Source of the DNA: Candidatus Eiseniibacteriota bacterium
GTDB lineage: Bacteria > Eisenbacteria > RBG-16-71-46
Assembly (NCBI GenBank): GCA_903921835.1
Contig: CAIXRL010000238.1
Span: forward strand, 1 to 14,735
Reading direction: 5' to 3'
Length of the DNA stretch: 14,735 nt
Shown: positions 8,252-14,735 of the stretch, one piece after another
How the letters are laid out: each line of letters opens with the position of its first letter
Numbering within the stretch: the first letter of the stretch is position 1
Notes under the pieces: model-generated
What the model was told of the DNA's origin: nothing
The model's input: only the letters and a program-made list of their open reading frames with translations
Database searches by the model: none
Position numbers and translations under genes: made by a program

Positions 8252-8267
8252 TGGCACACGTGCTGCA
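8252..8267 (+). promoter_or_regulatory. Sigma-54 (-24/-12) promoter of the FlhG/FliA operon
   Basis: TGGCAC (8252-8257), 5 nt, then CTGCA (8263-8267) matches the RpoN consensus TGGCAC-N5-TTGCW with one mismatch. The GG and GC dinucleotides are exactly 10 nt apart. Expected transcription start is near 8278, about 39 nt before the first gene. It lies in the intergenic space right after a sigma-54 activator gene and before flagellar regulator genes, which are classic RpoN targets. Confidence 0.8.
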
Positions 8268-8316
8268 GAAAGCCCGGTGAACACAGTCCCCCGCACCGGA
8301 ACGGAGCCCGACCGTC

Positions 8317-8712
8317 ATGTCGCACATCCTGCTTGTCGAAGACGAACCGACGACCTCGTGGGCGCTGGCCGAGGGGCTCTCGGACGATGGGTTCACCATC
8401 GACACGTTCCGCTCGGCGGAAGAGGCGCTCGCCTGGCTGCGCGAGAACCGGTGTGACCTCGTCATCACCGACCTGCGCCTGCCGGGCATCGGGGGCCTGG
8501 AGTTCGCCCGCAAGCTGCGCCGCGGCCGCAACGCGTGCCCGGTCCTCGTCGTCTCCGCCTATGGCCACGAGACGTCGGAGCGGGAGTTGCGTCGTGCCGG
8601 CATCGTGGACGTCTTCTCGAAGCCCTTCCACGTGGATACGCTGCGCCGCGCCGTGCGCCGCGCCCTGCTCGCGGGCGTCGCGCCGCGCACCGCCGTCCGG
8701 AAGGCCGCGTGA
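8317..8712 (+). CDS. Single-domain response regulator (receiver only)
   Basis: A 131-aa CheY-like protein. The receiver fills residues 3-115: acidic pair Glu8-Asp9, phospho-acceptor Asp52 (LVITDLRLPG), Ser80 in the switch position and Lys102 in FSKPF. No output domain follows, only a 16-residue Ala/Arg tail, so it must act by protein contact or as a phosphorelay step. It is the first gene after the sigma-54 promoter, with a GGAG 12 nt upstream of the ATG. Its stop overlaps the next start (TGATG), so it is coupled to the mini sigma-region-4-like protein, as if a receiver and its output had been split. It could be a CheY for the motor, but its place in a regulator operon favours transcription control. 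Confidence 0.93.
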   Translation: MSHILLVEDEPTTSWALAEGLSDDGFTIDTFRSAEEALAWLRENRCDLVITDLRLPGIGGLEFARKLRRGRNACPVLVVSAYGHETSERELRRAGIVDVFSKPFHVDTLRRAVRRALLAGVAPRTAVRKAA

Positions 8713-8966
8713 TGCGCCGCCTGCCCGTCGCCGTGAGCCGGTTGCCCCTGCACGTGCGCGCCGCCGCCGAGGTCGAAGCCCTCGAGCCCCGCGAGCGCCA
8801 GGTGCTCGCGCTGTGCCTGATCGAACAGCTGACCCCGCTCGAGGCCGCCGGCGCGCTGCACATGCCGGTCGGCGAGCTCGAGCGCACGCTGGCCTCCACG
8901 CTGGAGCAGATCGCCGCCGCGCTGGCGGCGCCTCGCACCCGGCGCAACGCCCGGAAGGTCGCATGA
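8712..8966 (+). CDS. Mini protein resembling sigma-70 region 4
   Basis: An 84-aa protein whose centre (about 23-70) reads like a sigma-70 region 4: LEPRERQVLALCLIEQLTP, then EAAGALHMPVGELERTLASTL. It lines up by eye with region 4 of the FliA in this window (LPEQERLVVALYYYEHLTLKE), sharing the L-x-P-x-E-R, V-x-A-L, E-x-L-T and L positions. There is no region 2, so it cannot be a full sigma factor. It may be a small DNA-binding regulator, a sigma mimic or an anti-sigma decoy. A LuxR-type helix-turn-helix is an alternative reading but fits less well. The start is ATG 8712, preceded by GGAAGG (7-nt spacer) and overlapping the receiver's stop. It is translationally coupled on both sides. Confidence 0.72.
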   Translation: MRRLPVAVSRLPLHVRAAAEVEALEPRERQVLALCLIEQLTPLEAAGALHMPVGELERTLASTLEQIAAALAAPRTRRNARKVA

Positions 8967-9193
8967 GCCTGCACACCCCGCTCACGTCCGGCGCCGACGC
9001 CGCGCGCGTCATGCCGGACTCCGCCACCGCGCGTCTCGACGCCGCCGGCATCGCGGTCGCCTCGCTCCGCGAGGAGCAGCGTCGCCTGGAGCGCATCGGC
9101 TTCGAGCTGCCGCTCGCGCGCTGCCACGAGCAGCTGCGCTACTGGAACTTCGTGCACGCGGTCTGCTCGCTCGCGCCCGGGGTGCGGTCGTGA
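8963..9193 (+). CDS. Unrecognised 76-aa protein of the FlhG/FliA operon
   Basis: The ATG at 8963 overlaps the previous stop (ATGA) and has GGAAGGT 4 nt upstream; its stop overlaps the GTG of flhG (GTGA). The coding call rests on this coupling and on the uniform high-GC3 frame. Residues 25-60 form an amphipathic, probably helical stretch (VASLREEQRRLERIGFE) followed by LPLARCHEQLRYWNFVHAV with clustered Trp, Tyr, Phe and two Cys. There is no membrane helix or signal peptide. I do not recognise the family. Its position directly before flhG suggests a partner of FlhG or of the neighbouring regulators, which is inference. Confidence 0.75.
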   Translation: MSLHTPLTSGADAARVMPDSATARLDAAGIAVASLREEQRRLERIGFELPLARCHEQLRYWNFVHAVCSLAPGVRS

Positions 9194-10098
9194 GCCCGCG
9201 CCGCGCCCCGCGCCCGGCCGTGCGCCTGGTGTCGGGTTCGCCCGCCGCCACGCCCGCTGCCACCACGGGTGAGCACCCGGCGCAGTGGAGCCGGCCGCGC
9301 GCGCACACGATCGTCGTCGCCAGCGGCAAGGGCGGAGTGGGCAAGAGCAACCTGGCCGCGAATCTCGCGATTGCGCTCGGCGAGCGCGGCGCCCGCGTGC
9401 TGCTGCTCGACGGTGATCTCGCGCAGGCGAACCTCGACCTGTTGCTCGGGCTCCACCCGCGTTTCGACCTGCAGCACGTGCTCGACGGCCAGAAGACGCT
9501 CGACGAGATCGTCGTGAACGGTCCCGCCAACGTCCGCCTGGTGCCCGCCGCCAGCGGCGTGCCCGAGCTGGCCGACCTCGACGACTACCGCCGCGAGCTG
9601 CTCGTGCGTTCGCTCGGCACGCTCGACACTCCCGCGGACGTGATCCTGATCGACACCGCATCGGGCGTGTCGCGGCAGACGACCGAGTTCTGCCGCATCG
9701 CCAACGACGTTCTGATCGTGACCACGCCCGAGATGCCCGCGTTCTCCGACGCCTACGCGCTGATCAAGCTCCTGCAGAAGCAGGGCGGGCTCGCGCGGGC
9801 CCCGCGACTCGTGGTCAACATGGCGACCGGCGTCGAGGACGGTGAGGACACCGCGCACCGCCTCTGCCTGGTCGCGCGCCGCTTCCTGCAGCTGGAGCTC
9901 GAGTGCGTGGCCGTCGTGCCGTTCGACGCGCACGTGCCGCGCGCCGTCCGGCTTCAGGAACCCGTGCTCACCGCCTTCCCGAAGTCGCCCGCGGCCGCGG
10001 CCTATCGCGCGCTCGCGGCCCAGCTGTGGAAGTCCGCCCCGACCGGTCCCCTGACCGAAGAAGCCGCCCCCCAGCCGCAGCTGCGCCTCGAAGCCTAG
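9190..10098 (+). CDS. flhG: FlhG/FleN-type MinD-like ATPase
   Basis: FlhG is a membrane-cycling ParA/MinD-class ATPase that limits flagellar number and placement, often by acting on FlhF and on flagellar master regulators. The 302-aa protein has the deviant Walker A SGKGGVGKSN (45-54; Lys47 and Lys52), the switch segment LLLDGDLAQANLDLLLG (71-87) and Walker B VILIDTASG (151-159). TTPEMPAFSDAYALIKLL and RLVVNMA are hallmarks of FlhG rather than MinD or ParA. A 38-residue Pro/Ala/Arg-rich extension precedes the ATPase core, and the DQAxxLR motif that activates FlhF is not visible there. flhF is not adjacent. The start is GTG 9190, overlapping the previous stop; fliA follows 11 nt after the TAG. 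The C-terminal tail is Pro/Gln-rich. Confidence 0.93.
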   Translation: MSPRRAPRPAVRLVSGSPAATPAATTGEHPAQWSRPRAHTIVVASGKGGVGKSNLAANLAIALGERGARVLLLDGDLAQANLDLLLGLHPRFDLQHVLDGQKTLDEIVVNGPANVRLVPAASGVPELADLDDYRRELLVRSLGTLDTPADVILIDTASGVSRQTTEFCRIANDVLIVTTPEMPAFSDAYALIKLLQKQGGLARAPRLVVNMATGVEDGEDTAHRLCLVARRFLQLELECVAVVPFDAHVPRAVRLQEPVLTAFPKSPAAAAYRALAAQLWKSAPTGPLTEEAAPQPQLRLEA

Positions 10099-10109
10099 GA
10101 GGTCTCCCC

Positions 10110-10961
10110 ATGCCCCGTGCCGCCACCGCGACCGCGTCGAATCGCTCGAAGTCCACGAGAACCGCGCCGCGCCGTCCTGCCCTGAAGGTCGTGCCCGGCC
10201 GCCGCACCGCACCGGAGAGCGCACCCACGGCCGTCACCTACGACAAGAACGACCTGCTCAAGCGCTTCGCGCCGCTGGTGCGGCACGTCGTGGAGCGCGT
10301 GGCCGCCACGCTGCCGCGCAACGTGGATCACGAGGACCTCTACTCGGCGGGCGTGCTGGGACTGCTCGACGCGCACGCCAAGTTCGACACCGGCAAGGGC
10401 GTCAAGTTCGAGACCTACGCGGTCTGGCGCATCAAGGGCGCGGTGCTCGACCAGCTGCGCGCGCTCGACTGGGCGTCGCGCTCGATGCGGCGCAAGGCGC
10501 GCAACCTCGACGGCGTCACGCGCAAGCTCGACCAGAGGCTCGGCCGGTCGGCGTCGGAGGACGAGGTCGCGCGCGAGCTGAAGATGTCGCGGAACGACTT
10601 CTACCGCCTGCTCGACCACGTTCGCGGCGCCGTGCTGGTGTCGCTCGACGAATCGCGCACGAACGACGGCGAGGACCAGGGCACGCTGGCCGACCACCTG
10701 GCCGACCCCAACGCCCCGGACCTCGAGGAGCGCCTGCAGGACGACCAGCAGCGCAGGGTGCTCATGCACACGATCGACCTGCTGCCCGAACAGGAGCGGC
10801 TGGTGGTGGCGCTCTACTACTACGAGCACCTCACGCTCAAGGAGATCGGCCGCACGCTGGGCATCTCCGAGTCGCGTGTCTCGCAGGTGCACACGCGCGC
10901 GATGGGCCGGTTGCGGCTGCGCGTCCAGAAGGCCATGTGTCTTCAGGAGGAGGCCGCGTGA
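10110..10961 (+). CDS. fliA: Sigma-28 flagellar sigma factor FliA
   Basis: FliA directs RNA polymerase to late flagellar and chemotaxis promoters. The 283-aa protein has region 2 at about 48-120 (LVRHVVERVA, YSAGVLGLLDA, FETYAVWRIKGAVLDQLRAL), the FliA/WhiG-type signature DWASRSMRRKAR (120-131), region 3 (about 130-190) and region 4 (about 222-271, LPEQERLVVALYYYEHLT then GISESRVSQVHTRAMGRLR). An extra N-terminal stretch of about 42 Ala/Arg/Thr-rich residues is longer than usual. ATG 10110 has a full AGGAGGT (10097-10103) 6 nt upstream, overlapping the flhG stop, so strong translation is expected. The operon has a sigma-54 promoter, which fits RpoN-to-FliA flagellar cascades. WhiG-like sporulation sigma factors share this family, but the flhG neighbour favours FliA. 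Confidence 0.95.
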   Translation: MPRAATATASNRSKSTRTAPRRPALKVVPGRRTAPESAPTAVTYDKNDLLKRFAPLVRHVVERVAATLPRNVDHEDLYSAGVLGLLDAHAKFDTGKGVKFETYAVWRIKGAVLDQLRALDWASRSMRRKARNLDGVTRKLDQRLGRSASEDEVARELKMSRNDFYRLLDHVRGAVLVSLDESRTNDGEDQGTLADHLADPNAPDLEERLQDDQQRRVLMHTIDLLPEQERLVVALYYYEHLTLKEIGRTLGISESRVSQVHTRAMGRLRLRVQKAMCLQEEAA

Positions 10962-11347
10962 TTCCGGTCGGGGACTCCGAACCGCGGGCGTGGGCAGGCT
11001 TCCGCGCACGCTTCGAGCGGGAGGCCGCGGCGCTGGAAACGCTGGGTGCCCACGAGGCGGCCGCGTCGCTGCGCGGGCTCGTGCAGGAATGGTGGACGGA
11101 ACAGCAGGCATGGAACGGCCGGCTGACGGAAGTGCTCGGCGTGCATCACGAGATCAACAATGCCCTGGTGGGCATTCGTGGCAACGCCCAACTGCTGCTC
11201 ATGAACCCCGCGGTGCAGCAGCAGGGCATCCGCGAACGACTGGAGGTCGTGCTCCGTGAATCGGGCCGAATCCAAGAAGCGACAGGATGTCTCCGCGAGC
11301 TCAAGACGGGCTCCGGTGGCGCCGCTCCCCAAACGCGCGCGGCCTGA
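10958..11347 (+). CDS. Orphan histidine-kinase dimerisation (DHp) protein without kinase domain
   Basis: A 129-aa protein. Residues 10-55 are helical (FRARFEREAAALETLG, then LRGLVQEWW). Residues 56-116 read as a HisKA phospho-acceptor hairpin: VLGVHHEINNALVGIRGNAQ resembles the H box of NtrB-like kinases (AHEINNPLTGI) with acceptor His64, followed by a second helix VVLRESGRIQEATGCLRELK. No N, G1 or G2 ATP-binding boxes follow; the protein ends 13 residues later. It may therefore be a phosphotransfer protein, phosphorylated in trans, or a decoy for a kinase. GTG 10958 overlaps the fliA stop and has AGGAGGAGG 4 nt upstream. The last 92 nt overlap the next gene in another frame. A truncated kinase relic is possible, but the intact coupling argues against decay. 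Confidence 0.8.
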   Translation: MIPVGDSEPRAWAGFRARFEREAAALETLGAHEAAASLRGLVQEWWTEQQAWNGRLTEVLGVHHEINNALVGIRGNAQLLLMNPAVQQQGIRERLEVVLRESGRIQEATGCLRELKTGSGGAAPQTRAA

Positions 11348-12311
11348 GGGCCACGCGGTGCGGGCGGAGCAGGTGCCGCGCGAGCGCAAGAGCGACGACG
11401 CCGGCGCCGTCGAGGTGCCGCGTGCGGGCGATCGGCGCGTCGCGTCGGGCTGCCTGTGGGATGCGTGCGAGGCGTTGCTGGCCTCGCAGGCCGACCCCGA
11501 GGCGTTGCCGCGCTCGCTCGATTCGCTGCTGGCGGCCTTCGAGTGCGACGGTGTGGCGCTGCATGCGGTGGGGCCGCAGGGGCGGCTCGAGCCGTGGAGC
11601 GCGCGCGGCAACTGGCAGGCGACGGTGGGGGACCTGCGCGAGTGCATCGGCGTGCCGCTGTTCCGCGGTCGCGAGCGCGTGGGCGCTCTCGACCTGCGCG
11701 GCCGGCGCGGCCAGCGCTGGCGTCCGGACCAGCACTCGCTCGTGCGCACCGCCTCCGGCGCGCTCGGTGCGGCCCTGGGCGCCCGGCTCGAGCTGGAGCG
11801 GTTGCGCCGCGCTCCCGGCCGCGACGCGGTCACGGGCCTGGCGGACGCGAAGGCGTTTCACCAGCGGCTGCTCGAGGAGTTCTCGCGCTCGCAGCGCGGT
11901 GGCCTGCCGCTCGCCGTGGTGACCATCGACCTCGATCACTTCGCGGCACTCAACGCGCGCTACGGCCGCCCCGCGGGCGACCAGGTGCTCGCCGAGTGCG
12001 CGCTCGTCCTCAAGGTGGCGCTGCGCGATGGCGATTTCCTCGCGCGGCTTTCCGGCGATGAGTTCGGCGTCGTGCTGCCCGACTGCGACCTCGCGCCCGC
12101 GCGGCGCCTGGCCGAGCGGTTGCGTCACGCCATCGAGGAACACCGTTTCGCGCGCGCCGGGCGGCTGAGCTGTTCGGCGGGCGTGGCCTCGGCCCCCCGA
12201 GACGGGCTCGACGCCACCGAACTGCTGTCCGCGTCCGAGCTGGCGCTCGGCATCGCGAAGAAGGCCGGCCGGCACCGCACCGCCGCCAGCGGTCCGTCGC
12301 ACACGCATTGA
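11256..12311 (+). CDS. GAF-GGDEF diguanylate cyclase
   Basis: A predicted cytoplasmic enzyme making cyclic di-GMP from two GTP; 351 aa. Order: a basic disordered N-terminus (1-62), a GAF-like sensor (about 65-182, GVPLFRGRERVGALDLRGRRG), then GGDEF (about 188-343). The active-site loop is SGDEF (266-270), a tolerated variant of GGDEF, with the metal ligand Asp225 in TIDLDHFAALN. The inhibitory I-site RDGD (257-260) lies exactly five residues before it, so product feedback is expected. The usual His after the YG is replaced (YGRPAGD). GTG 11256 has GGAGGT 8 nt upstream, giving a 92-nt overlap with the DHp gene. An alternative GTG at 11358 would remove 34 disordered residues and the overlap. 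Being in an operon with flhG/fliA suggests c-di-GMP control of the swim/attach choice. Confidence 0.92.
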   Translation: MNRAESKKRQDVSASSRRAPVAPLPKRARPEGHAVRAEQVPRERKSDDAGAVEVPRAGDRRVASGCLWDACEALLASQADPEALPRSLDSLLAAFECDGVALHAVGPQGRLEPWSARGNWQATVGDLRECIGVPLFRGRERVGALDLRGRRGQRWRPDQHSLVRTASGALGAALGARLELERLRRAPGRDAVTGLADAKAFHQRLLEEFSRSQRGGLPLAVVTIDLDHFAALNARYGRPAGDQVLAECALVLKVALRDGDFLARLSGDEFGVVLPDCDLAPARRLAERLRHAIEEHRFARAGRLSCSAGVASAPRDGLDATELLSASELALGIAKKAGRHRTAASGPSHTH

Positions 12312-12336
12312 TCCCCCGAGGAGAGGCCCCACCGTC

Positions 12337-14091
<1,755 letters not shown>

Positions 14092-14156
14092 ACGCGGCCC
14101 GCGCGCAGCACGTCCTCAGCATGTCCCCAGCGCGTTCGCGCCGCCTTCGCGGACGC

Positions 14157-14185
14157 TTGACCCTGCCGAGGTGCGCGCGTAGCTT
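14157..14185 (+). promoter_or_regulatory. Sigma-70-type promoter before the last gene
   Basis: TTGACC (14157-14162) and TAGCTT (14180-14185) are separated by 17 nt. The -35 matches five of six and the -10 three of six consensus bases. The predicted start near 14192 leaves a leader of about 24 nt. Two small hairpins just upstream (CGCGTTCGCG and CCGCCTTCGCGG, 14131-14152) may help end the preceding operon, but there is no T-tract. Confidence 0.5.
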
Positions 14186-14215
14186 GCATCGTGGCACCGA
14201 ACGACGCGGCGCCGC

Positions 14216-14735
14216 ATGCTGTTCCACCGCATCATCACCCCCTCGATGAGCGCCAGGGACGACGCGACCTCTCAACTTGCCCGCCACCGGAATCGCGGGC
14301 TGACGCTGGTTCTCGCCACATTGGCGGGAGCCGCGATTGGTGCGGTTGTCGCGCTGCTCGCTGCGCCGCTCGATCAGCCGCTGTTCGAGGCGCGGGCCGG
14401 CTGGACCGGCGGTGCGCCCGTTGCCGGCGAATGGCCGCGCGAGCGGCAGGCGGGCGAGAACGCGCGCGTCGAACGCACCCCCGCCGGCGTGCGGCTCGTC
14501 GTGGTCGCGCCGCGCGCCCCGCTTGCGAGGGCGCTGGCCGCGGGCCTGGTGGCCCGCAGGGACGCCGGCGTGCAGGAACTGCTGCGCACGCGTGGGCGGC
14601 TCTCGCTCGCCTGGCGCGTCCGCAGTCAGGTCGCGCCGGACCCCGGGGTGAGTCCGCGGGTCGAGTGCGCCGCGCTGGTCTTCGCCCGTGCCCGCCAGCA
14701 GCGTGACCTCGCCGAAGCGGCGCCGGCCGCGTGGG
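14216..14735 (+). CDS. Unrecognised membrane-anchored protein, N-terminal part (partial)
   Basis: An open frame from ATG 14216 runs off the right edge (173 codons visible). An in-frame ATG at 14246 is an alternative start; neither has a clear Shine-Dalgarno. After a polar, basic stretch (RHRNRG) comes one hydrophobic segment, LTLVLATLAGAAIGAVVALLAAPL (about 29-52 from the first Met, given as separate parts LTLVLATLAG and AAIGAVVALL), then an Ala/Arg/Glu-rich, presumably periplasmic part (PLFEARAGWTGGAPVAGEW). This N-in single-span start followed by a Pro and an FEARA-like segment is reminiscent of Wzz-type polysaccharide chain-length regulators, but the similarity is weak. The frame was chosen for its membrane helix and G/C-biased third positions. 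Function is not known. Confidence 0.6.
   Translation, partial: MLFHRIITPSMSARDDATSQLARHRNRGLTLVLATLAGAAIGAVVALLAAPLDQPLFEARAGWTGGAPVAGEWPRERQAGENARVERTPAGVRLVVVAPRAPLARALAAGLVARRDAGVQELLRTRGRLSLAWRVRSQVAPDPGVSPRVECAALVFARARQQRDLAEAAPAAW

Noticed and set aside
8712..8966. Complete ECF sigma factor
   Set aside because: Only a region-4-like helix-turn-helix is present in 84 residues; there is no region 2, so it cannot work as a sigma factor alone.
14157..14215. TGGCAC at 14192-14197 as a second sigma-54 promoter
   Set aside because: No GC dinucleotide at the required 10-nt spacing from the GG. A sigma-70-like pair fits better.

Overview
The window is about 14.7 kb of very GC-rich bacterial DNA. 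Codon third positions are strongly G/C biased, and genes are packed with ATGA/GTGA stop-start overlaps. It looks like ordinary chromosome from a flagellated, diderm-type bacterium: it carries sigma-54 activation, FliA, FlhG, CsrA and a likely outer-membrane beta-barrel fragment. The lineage cannot be fixed from sequence alone. The gene mix fits an uncultivated high-GC phylum (for example Eisenbacteria- or Gemmatimonadota-like, or a deltaproteobacterial relative), which is inference only. No rRNA, tRNA, CRISPR array, insertion sequence or phage gene was seen.

Layout. (1) 1-1087: the 3' end of a probable surface/beta-barrel protein gene, then trpA 7 nt downstream. (2) 1088-1974: about 890 bp with no convincing full gene. 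It holds a possible decayed membrane-protein reading frame, a tiny hydrophobic ORF on the minus strand with a good ribosome-binding site, and a strong palindromic hairpin. (3) 1975-4443, minus strand: a membrane-anchored PDZ/SpoIIE-type PP2C phosphatase. It is divergent from (4) csrA plus a small FlgM-like gene (4642-5136), closed by an excellent intrinsic terminator. (5) 5416-7978: an NtrB-like PAS histidine kinase overlapping an NtrC-like sigma-54 activator, followed by a long perfect hairpin. (6) 8252-14091: a near-consensus sigma-54 promoter followed by eight tightly linked genes. In order these are a single-domain receiver, a mini sigma-region-4-like protein, an unknown 76-aa protein, FlhG, FliA (sigma-28), an orphan histidine-kinase dimerisation (DHp) protein, a GAF-GGDEF diguanylate cyclase, and a receiver-GAF-histidine kinase. 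(7) 14092-14735: a promoter and the start of an unrecognised membrane-anchored protein that runs off the window.

How it may work together (inference): the kinase/NtrC pair would activate the sigma-54 promoter of the eight-gene operon, which makes the flagellar class regulators FlhG and FliA. CsrA and the FlgM-like protein give post-transcriptional and anti-sigma control. The unusual part is the set of phosphorelay fragments (receiver only, DHp only, sigma-4 only) translationally coupled to FlhG/FliA together with a c-di-GMP synthase. This looks like a compact, possibly undescribed control module for the motility/sessility switch.
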